Made by a program: the position numbers and the translations under genes. Of a stretch of DNA of 64,000 bases, positions 33,996-43,916 are shown in pieces. This DNA is from JADLGL01 sp050184415 (lineage in GTDB: Bacteria > Pseudomonadota > Alphaproteobacteria > Rhizobiales > Kaistiaceae). The notes beneath the pieces are model-generated. The model did no database searches and had not been told where the DNA came from. It saw only the letters and a list, made by a program, of their open reading frames with translations. Position 1 is the stretch's first letter. Each line of letters starts with the position of its first letter. Location of the stretch: NCBI GenBank assembly GCA_050184415.1, contig JBFXAJ010000010.1, forward strand, positions 42,287 through 106,286, in the 5' to 3' direction.

Positions 33996-36341
33996 ATGGT
34001 GTCGTTCAGGTCTCTCCGGAAGGCTGCCCTGGCGCTTGGCGTCAGCCTCAGCGCCCCCGCAGCGTTCGGGATCGGCTCGCTCCTGATAGCGACCGAAGCC
34101 AATGCGGCGACCCTCACCAGCGTCGTCGTGCGCGGCAACAGCCGGGTCGATACGGCCACGATCCGCAGCTACGTCACGGTGCCGATCGGGCAGAACTTCA
34201 CCCAGGAGGACGTGAACAACACGCTCCTCGCGCTCTTCGCGACCGGCCTCTTCGCCGACGTCGATGTGACGGGGCAGGGCAACAGCATCGTCATCGTCGT
34301 CGTCGAGAACGCCGTCGTCGCCAACGTCGTGTTCGTCGGCAACGACAAGGTCAATGACGGCGACCTCGCCGAGATCGTCCAGACCGCGCAGCGCGGCGTC
34401 GTCAGCGACGTCCTCATCGCCAACGACATCCGTGCCATCCAGGACCGCTACGACCAGATCGGTCGCGCCGTGACCGTCACCGTCGACATCCAGGATGTCG
34501 GCGGCGGCGCCGCGAACGTCGTGTTCAACGTCCAGGAGGGCGACCGCACCCGGATCGCCGGCATCGATTTCGTCGGCAATTCCGCCTATTCGGACCGTCA
34601 GCTGATGTCGGTCATCGAGCTCCGCCGGAGCAGCCTCCTGAGCTGGCTCACCAAGAACGACATCTATTCCGCCGATGCCCTGGCGCGCGACTCCGAGCTG
34701 CTGCGCCTGCATTACGTCGAGAACGGCTACGCCGACTTCCAGGTGCTGTCCGCCAACGCGGTCGTCGACCCGGTGACGGGTGACCGGACCATCACCTTCG
34801 AGGTCGCGGAGGGCCCGCGTTACCGCTTCGGCGTCATCGGCGTCGATTCGACCATTCCGGGCGTCGATGCCGCCGCGCTCCGCGGTGACATCCACACCGG
34901 CGAAGGTCGGGTGTTCAACGGCGCGGACATCGAGCGGACGCTCGAGGACATCTCCGTCACGCTCGCCGGCATGGGCCATCCCTTCGCCCGGGTGACGCCG
35001 CGCGGCAACCGCGACTACGCCAACAACATCATCGACATCACCTATGTCATCGACCAGGGCGCCCGGGCCTACATCGAGCGCATCGACGTCGTCGGCAATG
35101 AACGCACCCGCGACTATGTCATCCGCCGCGAGTTCGATATCGCCGAGGGCGATGCGTACAACCGCGTGCTCGTCGACCGTGTCGAGCGCCGGCTCCGCAA
35201 TCTCGGTCTCTTCGACGGCGTTGCCATCGTCGAACAGCGGGGGTCGGCGCCGGACCAGGTCATCCTAGTCGTCCAGGTGCAGGAGCGCCGCACCGGCCAG
35301 GTGTCCGCGACCGCCGGCTACTCCACGCTCGACGGCGTGCTCGGCGAGGTGTCGCTGACCGAGACGAACTTCCTCGGCCGCGGTCAGTATCTCCGCGTCG
35401 CCTTCTCGATCGGCCGCAGCGTCCGCAACTATACGGTCTCGTTCACCGAGCCGTATTTCCTCGGCCGCCGCCTCTCGCTCGGCTTCGACGTGTTCCACCA
35501 GCAGAACAACTCGACCGGAAGCCGGCCGTTCGATCAGACCCGGACCGGCGGCGCCATCCGCTTCGGCATCCCGCTCACGGAGAACCTCACGGCGCAGCTC
35601 AGCTACCGCCTTGTCCGCGAGACGATCACTCAGGCTCTGGACGGGGACGGTAACCCGATCCCGATCCCGGTCTTCTATCCGGAAGGTACGACGATCACCT
35701 CGTCGATCAGCTACGGCTTCACCTTCTCGAATCTCGACAACACCTTCGCCCCAACGACCGGCATCTATATCCGCGCCAACCAGGAGCTGGCTGGACTAGG
35801 CGGGAACAACGCCTTCCTCCGCACCACGGGCGACCTCCGCGTGTACCGCTCGATCGGTGACTCGCCGTTCGTCCTAGCCTTCCGCGCCCAGGGCGGCACC
35901 ATCACCGGCCGCGGCCAGGATGTCCGGGTGTCCGACCTCTTCCGCATCGGTGGCGATACCATCCGCGGCTTCACCGCCACGGGCATCGGGCCGCGTACGA
36001 CCGGGGCGTCGGATCCGGCGAACTTCGGCCTCGGTGGTAGGCATTGGTGGGCAGCCTCCGCGGAACTCCGATTCCCGATGCCGTTCATTCCGGAGGACCT
36101 GGGCTTCACCGCCACGCTGTTCGCCGACGCGGGCACGGTCTATGGCGCCACTGACGGGGTCGCCCTGAACGGGTTCCCCGGCGTGATCCAGGACGGCAAC
36201 ATCATCCGGTCGTCGGTCGGTCTCTCGCTCGGCTGGGCCTCACCCTTCGGCAACCTCCGCCTCGACTTCGCGAAGGTCCTGAGCGCCGCCGATTGGGATC
36301 AGCAGCAGGCGATCCGCCTCGGCATCGGCGGAGAGTTCTAG
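33996..36341 (+). CDS. bamA: Outer-membrane protein assembly factor BamA
   Basis: This is the Omp85 protein that folds beta-barrels into the outer membrane. A signal peptide (MVSFRSLRKAALALG onward, ending near NAA) is followed by five POTRA domains (to about residue 410) and a 16-strand barrel ending in Phe (GIGGEF). The barrel contains the conserved RGF of lid loop 6 (TIRGFTATGIGPR). I chose the ATG at 33996 because it gives a normal signal peptide; an ATG at 33945 would add 17 residues. Confidence 0.95.
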   Translation: MVSFRSLRKAALALGVSLSAPAAFGIGSLLIATEANAATLTSVVVRGNSRVDTATIRSYVTVPIGQNFTQEDVNNTLLALFATGLFADVDVTGQGNSIVIVVVENAVVANVVFVGNDKVNDGDLAEIVQTAQRGVVSDVLIANDIRAIQDRYDQIGRAVTVTVDIQDVGGGAANVVFNVQEGDRTRIAGIDFVGNSAYSDRQLMSVIELRRSSLLSWLTKNDIYSADALARDSELLRLHYVENGYADFQVLSANAVVDPVTGDRTITFEVAEGPRYRFGVIGVDSTIPGVDAAALRGDIHTGEGRVFNGADIERTLEDISVTLAGMGHPFARVTPRGNRDYANNIIDITYVIDQGARAYIERIDVVGNERTRDYVIRREFDIAEGDAYNRVLVDRVERRLRNLGLFDGVAIVEQRGSAPDQVILVVQVQERRTGQVSATAGYSTLDGVLGEVSLTETNFLGRGQYLRVAFSIGRSVRNYTVSFTEPYFLGRRLSLGFDVFHQQNNSTGSRPFDQTRTGGAIRFGIPLTENLTAQLSYRLVRETITQALDGDGNPIPIPVFYPEGTTITSSISYGFTFSNLDNTFAPTTGIYIRANQELAGLGGNNAFLRTTGDLRVYRSIGDSPFVLAFRAQGGTITGRGQDVRVSDLFRIGGDTIRGFTATGIGPRTTGASDPANFGLGGRHWWAASAELRFPMPFIPEDLGFTATLFADAGTVYGATDGVALNGFPGVIQDGNIIRSSVGLSLGWASPFGNLRLDFAKVLSAADWDQQQAIRLGIGGEF

Positions 36342-36360
36342 AACCGCCTGTTGGCTCCTG

Positions 36361-36381
36361 GCAGCCGCCTAGCGCGGCTGC
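36361..36381 (+). other. Hairpin between bamA and lpxD
   Basis: GCAGCCGC and GCGGCTGC pair perfectly around the loop CTAGC, in the 58-bp gap after bamA. No T-run follows, so it may slow polymerase or protect the bamA 3' end and not end transcription. Confidence 0.4.
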
Positions 36382-36399
36382 GGTTCAGGGAAGCGCGTG

Positions 36400-37488
36400 A
36401 TGGCTGACCCTGTATTCGTTCCGGTGCCGGCCCCGGTCAGCCTTGGTGAGATTCTCGCGCTGACCGGAGCGACGGCTTCGCCGGACATCGATCCCTTCCG
36501 CATGTTTGCCGGCGTGGCACCGCTGGAGCTGGCCGGACCGGACGACGTCTCCTTCGCCGAGCGTGCCCGCTACCTGACCGACGCGAGCGCCACCCGCGCC
36601 GGGGCGTGCTTCTGCCGTCCGAAGGACGTCGCCTCCCTTCCGCCGGGCACCATCGCCCTGATCACGGCGCAGCCGCAGCGGGCCTACGCGGTGCTGTCGG
36701 GAAAGCTCTATCCCTCGGCTCTGCGGCCGGGCCCCGTCACCGCCGCGGGCATCGCCCCGACGGCCTTCGTCTCACCGGGTGCGAGGATCGAGGACGGCGT
36801 CACCGTGGAGCCGGGCGCGGTCATTGGCGCGGGCGCCGAGATCGGCCGCGGCACGACAATCGGGCCGACGGCGGTCATCGGCGCCAATGTGCGGATCGGC
36901 CGCGACTGCTCGATCGGCCCCGGCAGCTCGGTTCTCCATGCCCTCGTGGGCGACCGTGTCATCCTGCATCCGGGGGTTCGGATCGGGCAGGACGGATTCG
37001 GCTTCGTCGGCGGCCCGAACGGTCATCTCAAGATCCCGCAGCTCGGCCGCGTCCTCATCCAGGACGATGTCGAGATCGGCGCCGGCACCGCGATCGACCG
37101 CGGCGCCGGCCGCGATACCGTGATCGGCGAGGGCACCAAGATCGATAACCTCGTCCAGATCGGCCACAATGTCAGCATCGGGCGGCGCTGCGTCATCGCC
37201 GGCCAGGTCGGCGTGGCCGGGAGCGCCACCATCTGCGATGGCGTGGTGATCGGCGGGCAGACCGGAATCAACGGACACATCACGATCGGCGAGGGCGCCC
37301 AGATCGCCGGCGTGAGTGCCGTCCATCGCGACGTTCCGGCCGGTGGGAAATGGGCGGGGGCCCCGGCGCGGCCCCTCCAGGAATGGCTCCGGGCCCGTTC
37401 GCATGATGCCCGTTCTGTCCGCAGGCCCGGACATGATAACGAGGGCAATGGCGGAGGGGAGCACCGCGCCGCAGGAGGTACGGAATGA
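36400..37488 (+). CDS. lpxD: UDP-3-O-acylglucosamine N-acyltransferase
   Basis: This enzyme adds the second acyl chain in lipid A synthesis. An N-terminal uridine-binding domain is followed by a left-handed beta-helix of hexapeptide repeats (about 110-320), with the catalytic histidine in NLVQIGHNVSIG. A GTG lies directly before the ATG used here. The C-terminal 35 residues after LQEWLRARSHDA are extra and rich in Gly, Arg and His. Length 362. Its stop overlaps fabZ. Confidence 0.95.
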   Translation: MADPVFVPVPAPVSLGEILALTGATASPDIDPFRMFAGVAPLELAGPDDVSFAERARYLTDASATRAGACFCRPKDVASLPPGTIALITAQPQRAYAVLSGKLYPSALRPGPVTAAGIAPTAFVSPGARIEDGVTVEPGAVIGAGAEIGRGTTIGPTAVIGANVRIGRDCSIGPGSSVLHALVGDRVILHPGVRIGQDGFGFVGGPNGHLKIPQLGRVLIQDDVEIGAGTAIDRGAGRDTVIGEGTKIDNLVQIGHNVSIGRRCVIAGQVGVAGSATICDGVVIGGQTGINGHITIGEGAQIAGVSAVHRDVPAGGKWAGAPARPLQEWLRARSHDARSVRRPGHDNEGNGGGEHRAAGGTE

Positions 37489-37961
37489 CCGAAGGGGGCG
37501 GCGCTCCGGCACTCGAGACCATCGACATCCAGCGGCTGCTCGCGCTGCTGCCGCACCGCTATCCGTTCCTGATGGTCGACCGGATCGTCGACATCGACGG
37601 CGACAACTCGGCCGTCGGGATCAAGAACGTCACCTACAATGAGCCGCATTTTCAGGGGCACTTTCCCGGCCGGCCCGTGATGCCGGGCGTACTGATCCTC
37701 GAGGCGATGGCCCAGACCGCGGGGGCGATCTGCATCGCCGCGGCCGGCAGTGGCCCGGCACCCAACGTCGTCTATCTCACGAGCGTCGATGGCGCCCGGT
37801 TCCGCCGGCCGGTGGTCCCCGGTGATGTCCTCAAGATCAAGGTCAAGAAGCTGCGCCAGAAGATGAACCTCTGGAAGTTCCAGGCCGACGCCGAGGTGGA
37901 CGGCGTGATCGTGGCGCAGGCCGAAGTCAGCGCGGTCATGAGCGATGTCGCCGCTTCATGA
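37485..37961 (+). CDS. fabZ: 3-hydroxyacyl-ACP dehydratase FabZ
   Basis: This hot-dog-fold dehydratase of fatty-acid elongation has its catalytic His in PHFQGHFPGRPVMPGVLILE and the catalytic Glu in LILEAMAQTAG. It has 158 residues. It overlaps both neighbours by ATGA junctions, so lpxD, fabZ and lpxA are probably coupled. This tunes flux between membrane fatty acids and lipid A. Confidence 0.96.
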   Translation: MTEGGGAPALETIDIQRLLALLPHRYPFLMVDRIVDIDGDNSAVGIKNVTYNEPHFQGHFPGRPVMPGVLILEAMAQTAGAICIAAAGSGPAPNVVYLTSVDGARFRRPVVPGDVLKIKVKKLRQKMNLWKFQADAEVDGVIVAQAEVSAVMSDVAAS

Positions 37962-38758
37962 GCGAACTGATCGACAAGACCGCCATCATCCAGGATGGCG
38001 CGCAGATCGGCGAAGGGGTGCGCATAGGGCCGTATTCGACGATCGGGCCGGACGTGGTGATCGGCTCCGGTTGCGTCATCGCGGGCCACGTCAATATCGA
38101 GGGCTGGACCGAGATCGGGGCCGGCACGACCATCCACGCCTTCGCCTCGCTCGGTGGTGAGCCGCAGGACACGAGCTATAAGGGAGAACGGGCGACCGTT
38201 CGTATTGGTGAGGGTTGCATCATCCGCGAGCATGTCACGATCCATCGGGGCACGCAGCGCGGAAGGATGCACACTGAAATAGGTGCGAAATGTTTCTTGA
38301 TGGTCGGAGCACATGTCGCGCATGACTGTGTGCTCGGCCATCATGTAACGATGGTGAACGGGGCAACCATTGGCGGTCACGTCGAGGTCGGGGACTATGC
38401 GACATTGGGAGGGCTCGCCGCCGTTCAGCAGCGGCTCCGCGTCGGGGCATACTCCTTCGTCGGCGGTTTGACGGGCGTGAACGCGGAGATCATTCCTTTT
38501 GCCATTGCGGTCGGCGACCGCGCCGAGCTCGGCGGCCTCAATATTGTGGGGCTCAAGCGCCGCGGCTTCGACCGCCCGACCATCCACGCCCTCAGGGCCT
38601 CCTATCGCGAGATTTTCTTTGGCCGCGGAACGTTGGATGAGAGAGTGGAACGCGCTGCGGAGCGATTCTCCGACGTTGAGCCCGTGATGAAGATTATCGA
38701 GTTCGTGCGAACGGGCGGGAAGCGGCCGCTTTGTACGCCGCGTGACGTGGAGATCTGA
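37958..38758 (+). CDS. lpxA: UDP-N-acetylglucosamine O-acyltransferase
   Basis: This is the first committed step of lipid A synthesis. A left-handed beta-helix of hexapeptide repeats occupies residues 1-190, with the catalytic histidine in VGAHVAHDCVLGHH, and a helical C-terminal domain follows. Its 266 residues are standard. It starts on the fabZ stop and is followed after two bases by lpxI. Confidence 0.96.
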   Translation: MSELIDKTAIIQDGAQIGEGVRIGPYSTIGPDVVIGSGCVIAGHVNIEGWTEIGAGTTIHAFASLGGEPQDTSYKGERATVRIGEGCIIREHVTIHRGTQRGRMHTEIGAKCFLMVGAHVAHDCVLGHHVTMVNGATIGGHVEVGDYATLGGLAAVQQRLRVGAYSFVGGLTGVNAEIIPFAIAVGDRAELGGLNIVGLKRRGFDRPTIHALRASYREIFFGRGTLDERVERAAERFSDVEPVMKIIEFVRTGGKRPLCTPRDVEI

Positions 38759-38760
38759 GC

Positions 38761-39645
38761 GTGGACGGGTCGATCGCCCCAGTCCTGCAGTCGGCTGAGC
38801 CGCTGGCGGTTCTTGCCGGCGGGGGCGCGGTTCCGATCATTGTGGCCGCGGCCGCGATACGCGCGGGCCGGCCGGTGATGGTGGTCGGCATCGAAGGCGA
38901 GGCCGACCGGGACATCGAGGATTTTCCCCATCGCTGGGTTTCGTGGGGCGAAGTCGGGCGCCTCCTCACCACGCTCCGCGCCCACCGCGCGCAGGAGCTT
39001 GTGCTCGTCGGGCGCATCGGCAGCCGGCCGGACTACCATTCGATGGCGCTCGACCGTGGCGGCACGCTGGTCCGCCAGGCCATCCTCCGCATCTTCGCCG
39101 GCGGTGACAATTCGGTCCTCGTCGGCGCGATGCGGCTGTTCGAGTCGCGCGGCTTCCGCATCGTCGGCGCCCATGAAGTGGCGCGCGAGCTCGTTGCGTC
39201 ATCGGGCTGGCTGAGCCGGGTCCAGGCGACCCCGCGCGACCTTCGTGACGGCGAGCAGGCCTTCTCCGCCGCCAAGGCGATCGGCCGGCTCGACATCGGT
39301 CAGGCCGCCGTCACCGTTGCCGGCCGCGTCATCGCGCTCGAGGGCGCGGAAGGGACCGACGGCATGCTGGAGCGCGTGGCCCGGCTCCGCGCCAGCGGCC
39401 GCGTGCGCTGGCAGGGCCGGGCAGGGGCGCTCGGCAAGTGCGCCAAGCCGCACCAGGATCTCCGCGTTGACATGCCGACGATCGGCCCGGCCACGGTCCG
39501 CGCCGTCGCCGCCGCCGGCCTTGCCGGCATCGTCGTCGAGGCCGGGCACGTCATGATCGCGGAACGGGAAGAGACGATCCGCGTCGCCAATGCCAACGGC
39601 CTTTTCCTCGTGGCGCGCGAGAGCGCCGGAGAGGCCGACGTTTGA
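38761..39645 (+). CDS. lpxI: UDP-2,3-diacylglucosamine diphosphatase LpxI
   Basis: This DUF1009 enzyme hydrolyses UDP-diacylglucosamine to lipid X. It replaces LpxH in many alphaproteobacteria. The N-terminus contains LAVLAGGGAVPIIVA and the C-terminal domain contains DMPTIGPATVRAVAAAGLAG. The start is GTG. Its 294 residues fit the family. Its stop overlaps the TTG start of lpxB. Confidence 0.93.
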   Translation: MDGSIAPVLQSAEPLAVLAGGGAVPIIVAAAAIRAGRPVMVVGIEGEADRDIEDFPHRWVSWGEVGRLLTTLRAHRAQELVLVGRIGSRPDYHSMALDRGGTLVRQAILRIFAGGDNSVLVGAMRLFESRGFRIVGAHEVARELVASSGWLSRVQATPRDLRDGEQAFSAAKAIGRLDIGQAAVTVAGRVIALEGAEGTDGMLERVARLRASGRVRWQGRAGALGKCAKPHQDLRVDMPTIGPATVRAVAAAGLAGIVVEAGHVMIAEREETIRVANANGLFLVARESAGEADV

Positions 39646-40853
39646 CGGCAGTGGCGTCGGACGGCGGCGGCCGTCCGCTTACGGTCTTCATCGTGGTGGG
39701 CGAGGAGTCCGGCGACCAGCTCGGCTCGAAGCTGATGGTCGCGCTCCGCGATCTGCACGGCGGGCCGATCGATTTCCTCGGCACCGGCGGCAGCCGCATG
39801 GAGGCGCTCGGGCTCAAGCCGCTGCTGCGCCCGGGCGAGATCGACATCATCGGCATCAGCCAGGTGCTGGCCCGCCTCAGGCACATCCTTCGCCGTATCC
39901 GCGAGGTGGCTGCCGCCGCGGTCGCCGCGAAGCCCGATCTCGTGATCCTGATCGACAGCCCGGAATTCTCGCACCGGGTCGGCAAGATCGTCCGGCGCGA
40001 GATGCCGGAGGTGCCGATCATCGACTACGTGTCACCGACCGTGTGGGCATGGCGGAGTTCGCGGGCGGCGAAGATGGTGCCGTACATCGATCACGTGCTC
40101 GCGCTGCTGCCCTTTGAGCCGCGCATCTATGTCGAGCTCAAGGGGCCGCCCTGCACCTATGTCGGCCACCCGCTCCTCGAGAAGGTGCCGCGGCTGCGGC
40201 CGGCGCCCGGCGAGCGGCCGGATCTTGCCGCCGTCGAGAAGCCGACCCTCCTGATCCTGCCCGGCAGCCGCACCGCCGAGATCGACCGGCTCATGGAGCC
40301 GTTCGGCGAGGCGCTGGGGCTGATCACCCGACAGTTCGGGCCGGTCGAGGCGCTCCTTCCCGCTGTGCCGCATCTCGTCGGGCGGATCCGCGACCGGCTG
40401 AAGTCCTGGCCGGTGCAGCCGACCTTGGTCGAAGGCGAGGATGCGAAATACGCCGCGTTCCGAAGGGCCCACGCGGCGCTTGCAGCGTCGGGCACCGTGT
40501 CGCTCGAGCTGGCGCTGTCCGGCATCCCGACGGTGATCGCCTACCGGATCGAGATGATGCTGCGGCCGTTCAAGTTCATGCTGCGCGTGCCGAGCGTGGT
40601 GCTTGCCAACGTCGTACTCGGTGAACGCATCGTGCCGGAATTCCTCGACGGCAAGAGCAAGCCGGAAGCACTCGCGGCGGAGGTCGTGAAGCTGCTCCGC
40701 CCCGGCCCGGCGCGGACGCGCCAGATCGAAGCCTTCAAGCGCCTCGACGAGATCATGGCCTTCGACGGCGACGCTCCGAGCGTCCGGGCGGCGAAGCTCG
40801 TCCTTGACCTGACCGATCACGGCCGCCGCCGACGGCCGATACCGGCGACCTAG
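39642..40853 (+). CDS. lpxB: Lipid-A-disaccharide synthase
   Basis: This GT-B glycosyltransferase joins lipid X to UDP-diacylglucosamine. FIVVGEESGDQLGSKLM near the start, YVSPTVWAWR in the middle and LPGSRTAEIDRL later are recognisable. Its 403 residues begin with TTG, overlapping the lpxI stop. It ends the lpx operon and overlaps the end of the convergent gltA gene by four bases. Confidence 0.95.
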   Translation: MTAVASDGGGRPLTVFIVVGEESGDQLGSKLMVALRDLHGGPIDFLGTGGSRMEALGLKPLLRPGEIDIIGISQVLARLRHILRRIREVAAAAVAAKPDLVILIDSPEFSHRVGKIVRREMPEVPIIDYVSPTVWAWRSSRAAKMVPYIDHVLALLPFEPRIYVELKGPPCTYVGHPLLEKVPRLRPAPGERPDLAAVEKPTLLILPGSRTAEIDRLMEPFGEALGLITRQFGPVEALLPAVPHLVGRIRDRLKSWPVQPTLVEGEDAKYAAFRRAHAALAASGTVSLELALSGIPTVIAYRIEMMLRPFKFMLRVPSVVLANVVLGERIVPEFLDGKSKPEALAAEVVKLLRPGPARTRQIEAFKRLDEIMAFDGDAPSVRAAKLVLDLTDHGRRRRPIPAT

Positions 40854-42136
40854 CTCCGCGACCCGATCGGCAGATAGTCGCGGCGGGGGGCGCCGGTGTA
40901 AAGCTGGCGCGGCCGGCCGATCTTCTGCGACGGGTCCTCGACCATCTCCTTCCATTGCGCGATCCAGCCGACCGTCCGGGCGACCGCGAAGAGGACCGTG
41001 AACATCGTGGTCGGGAAGCCCAGCGCCTTGAGCGTGATGCCCGAGTAGAAGTCGATGTTCGGATAGAGCTTCCGCTCGATGAAATATTCGTCGGTCAGCG
41101 CGATCCGCTCGAGCTCCATCGCGACCTCGAGCAGCGGATCGTCGCCGATCCCGAGTTCCTTGAGGACCTCGTGGGTGGTGTCCTGCATGATCTTCGCCCG
41201 CGGGTCGTAGCTCTTGTAGACCCGGTGGCCGAAGCCCATCAGCCGGACTTCCTTCCGCTTGGCGCGCTCGATGTATTCAGGGATCCGCTCCACCCGGCCG
41301 ATCTCGGCCAGCATGTTGAGCGCCGCCTCGTTGGCCCCGCCATGAGCCGGCCCCCATAGGCAGGCGATACCGGCTGCGATGCACGCGAACGGATTGGCGC
41401 CCGACGACCCGGCGAGACGCACCGTCGAGGTCGACGCGTTCTGCTCATGGTCAGCGTGCAGGATGAAGATGCGATCGATTGCCCGGCTAAGGATCGGGTT
41501 GACGACATACTCCTCGGCCGGGACGGCGAAGCACATGCGGAGGAAGTTCGACGCGTAGTCGAGCGAATTGAGGGGATAAACGAACGGCTGGCCGACGTGG
41601 TACTTGTAGGCCATGGCCGCGATCGTCGGCATCTTGGCGATCATCCGCAGCGAGGCGACCATGCGCTGCTTCGGATCGAAGAGGTCGAGCGAGTCGTGGT
41701 AGAACGCCGACATCGCGCCGACCGTGCCGACCATCACCGCCATCGGATGGGCGTCGCGCCGATAGCCGGAGAAGAACCGGCTCATCTGCTCGTGGATCAT
41801 CGTGTGGCGCGTGACGTGCCAGTCGAAGTCCTCCTTCTGCTGCTTCGTCGGCAGCTCGCCATAGAGCAGCAGGTAGCAGGTCTCCATGAAGTCCCCATTG
41901 TCGGCGAGCTGCTCGATCGGATAGCCGCGATAGAGGAGGATGCCCTCGTCGCCGTCGACATAGGTGATCTGGGACTCGCAGGAGGCGGTCGACGTGAAAC
42001 CGGGGTCGTAGGTGAACATCCCGGTGTCGCGGAACAGCGGCCCGACGTCGACGACGTCCGGCCCGATCGTTCCGCTCTTCACGTTGAGTTCGATCGACTT
42101 GTCGCCGACGTTCAGCGTCGCCTTCCTGTCGTTCAT
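40850..42136 (-). CDS. gltA: Citrate synthase
   Basis: This enzyme condenses acetyl-CoA and oxaloacetate at the entry of the TCA cycle. The catalytic residues are visible in GPAHGGANEAALN (His), MGFGHRVYKSYDPRA (His) and NIDFYSGITL (Asp). Its 428 residues match the hexameric type II enzyme. The start ATG is preceded by AAAAGGGGATGGG, a good ribosome-binding site. It lies downstream of gltX with a 188-bp gap in which I see no other feature. Confidence 0.97.
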   Translation of the reverse strand: MNDRKATLNVGDKSIELNVKSGTIGPDVVDVGPLFRDTGMFTYDPGFTSTASCESQITYVDGDEGILLYRGYPIEQLADNGDFMETCYLLLYGELPTKQQKEDFDWHVTRHTMIHEQMSRFFSGYRRDAHPMAVMVGTVGAMSAFYHDSLDLFDPKQRMVASLRMIAKMPTIAAMAYKYHVGQPFVYPLNSLDYASNFLRMCFAVPAEEYVVNPILSRAIDRIFILHADHEQNASTSTVRLAGSSGANPFACIAAGIACLWGPAHGGANEAALNMLAEIGRVERIPEYIERAKRKEVRLMGFGHRVYKSYDPRAKIMQDTTHEVLKELGIGDDPLLEVAMELERIALTDEYFIERKLYPNIDFYSGITLKALGFPTTMFTVLFAVARTVGWIAQWKEMVEDPSQKIGRPRQLYTGAPRRDYLPIGSRS

Positions 42137-42324
42137 CCCATCCCCTTTTCAGACAAACCCGTGCCCCCGGGAGGGAGGTCCGTCAGACGTTGCCGCCAGT
42201 TCGGGAAGCTCCGCGCCGGTGCATGCGGCCTGGGCAGCCGCGGACGACGACGCGCAAGTCCTGTAGCCACCAACTTAACTCCCCCGCCTCCGCCTGAGAA
42301 GGCAAGCATGGAGCATACCAGCGT

Positions 42325-43746
42325 CTAGTGCGCCGCCTGGTCCCGCAGCCGGGCGAGGCTTTCGTCGCGGCCAAGCACCGACAGGACGTCGAAGATCGGC
42401 GGCGAGGTCGTGCGTCCGGTGACCGCGGCGCGGATCGGCTGGGCGACCTTGCCGAGCTTGAGGCCCGCCGCCTCCGCGAAGCCGCGCACCGCGGCTTCCG
42501 TCGTCGCGTGGTCCCAGGGATCGACGGCGGCGAGGGCCTTGGTGACGCCGGCGAGCGCCTTCCTGCCGTCGGGACCGAGGAGCGCGGCCGCTGCCTCATC
42601 GAGCGCGAGGGGCCGCGATGCGACGAGGAACTGCGCCCCGTCGATCAGCTCCACCAGCGTCTTAGCGCGTTCCTTGAGACCCGGCAGGGCGCGCCGGAGC
42701 TGGACCCGATGCGCCGGCGACAGCCTGGCGAGGAACTCCCCGCCGCCCGGGATATGCGGCGCCTGGTCGAGGAGCACGGCGAACAGCGTATCGTCATCGG
42801 TCGTGCGGATGTAGTGGCCGTTGAGATTCTCGAGCTTGGCGAAATCGAAGCGCGACGGCGAGCGCCCGATCCCGTCGAGATCGAACCACGCGATCATCTC
42901 CTCCTCGGTCATGATCTCGGCATCGCCATGGGCCCAGCCGAGCCGGACGAGATAGTTCCGCACCGCCTTCGGCAGGTATCCCATCGCCCGGTAGGCATCG
43001 ACGCCGAGGGCGCCATGGCGCTTGGAGAGTTTCGCGCCGTCAGGGCCATGGATCAGCGGGATATGGGCGTAGGCGGGCGCCGTCCAGCCCATCGCGTCGA
43101 TGATCTGGCGCTGGCGCGCGGCGTTGGTGAAATGGTCGTCGCCGCGGATGATCTGGGTGACGCCCATGTCGTGGTCGTCGACGACGACCGAGAGCATGTA
43201 GGTCGGCGTCCCGTCGGAGCGGAGCAGCACGAAGTCGTCGAGATCCTTGTTCGGGAAGGCAACCCGCCCCTGCACGGCATCGTCGATGACCGTTTCGCCG
43301 GTCTCGGGCGCGCGGAGCCGGATCACCGGCTTCACCCCGGGCGGCGCCTCGCTCGGGTCGCGGTCGCGCCACCGTCCGTCATAGCGCGGCGGCCGGCCTT
43401 CGGCCTTAGCCTTCTCGCGCATCTCGGCGAGTTCCTCGGCACTGGCGAAGCACTGGTAGGCGCCGCCCTTGGCGAGCAGCTCCTCCGCCACTTCCCGATG
43501 CCGCGCGGCCCGCGCGAACTGGAACACCGGATCGCCGTCCCAATGGATGCCGAGCCAGTCGAGCCCTTCGAGGATCGCGGCCACCGCCGCGTCGGTCGAG
43601 CGCTCGCGGTCGGTGTCCTCGATTCGGAGCAGCATCGTGCCCCCGGTGTGCCTGGCATAGAGCCAGTTGAAGAGCGCCGTTCGGGCGCCGCCGATATGGA
43701 GGTAGCCGGTCGGGGAAGGGGCGAAGCGGACGACGGGACCAGACAT
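42325..43746 (-). CDS. gltX: Glutamyl-tRNA synthetase
   Basis: This class I aminoacyl-tRNA synthetase has its HIGH motif in FAPSPTGYLHIGGARTALF and its KMSKS equivalent in KLSKRHGALGV. I used the ATG that gives MSGPVVRFAPSPTG (473 residues); an in-frame GTG at 43758 would add four. Its upstream side borders the low-GC restriction-modification island. Confidence 0.95.
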   Translation of the reverse strand: MSGPVVRFAPSPTGYLHIGGARTALFNWLYARHTGGTMLLRIEDTDRERSTDAAVAAILEGLDWLGIHWDGDPVFQFARAARHREVAEELLAKGGAYQCFASAEELAEMREKAKAEGRPPRYDGRWRDRDPSEAPPGVKPVIRLRAPETGETVIDDAVQGRVAFPNKDLDDFVLLRSDGTPTYMLSVVVDDHDMGVTQIIRGDDHFTNAARQRQIIDAMGWTAPAYAHIPLIHGPDGAKLSKRHGALGVDAYRAMGYLPKAVRNYLVRLGWAHGDAEIMTEEEMIAWFDLDGIGRSPSRFDFAKLENLNGHYIRTTDDDTLFAVLLDQAPHIPGGGEFLARLSPAHRVQLRRALPGLKERAKTLVELIDGAQFLVASRPLALDEAAAALLGPDGRKALAGVTKALAAVDPWDHATTEAAVRGFAEAAGLKLGKVAQPIRAAVTGRTTSPPIFDVLSVLGRDESLARLRDQAAH

Positions 43747-43916
43747 GATTTCGGACACGGGGTTTCCAGGCGGAGCCGTGATCTAGCACGACGCAGGCCT
43801 GTCGCAAGGACTACGAGACATCCGCCCGAACCCCACATAAAAGACAGGCCATCGAGCAGAGTCGGTGCCGTTAGCGGGTCACGCTCGAACTTTGAACGAC
43901 TAAAGGCATTGCCGCG

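Noticed and set aside
43759..43916. Attachment site or direct repeats bounding the R-M island
   Set aside because: I compared the sequence after gltX with that near the lexA end and found no convincing repeat; no tRNA or integrase is present.
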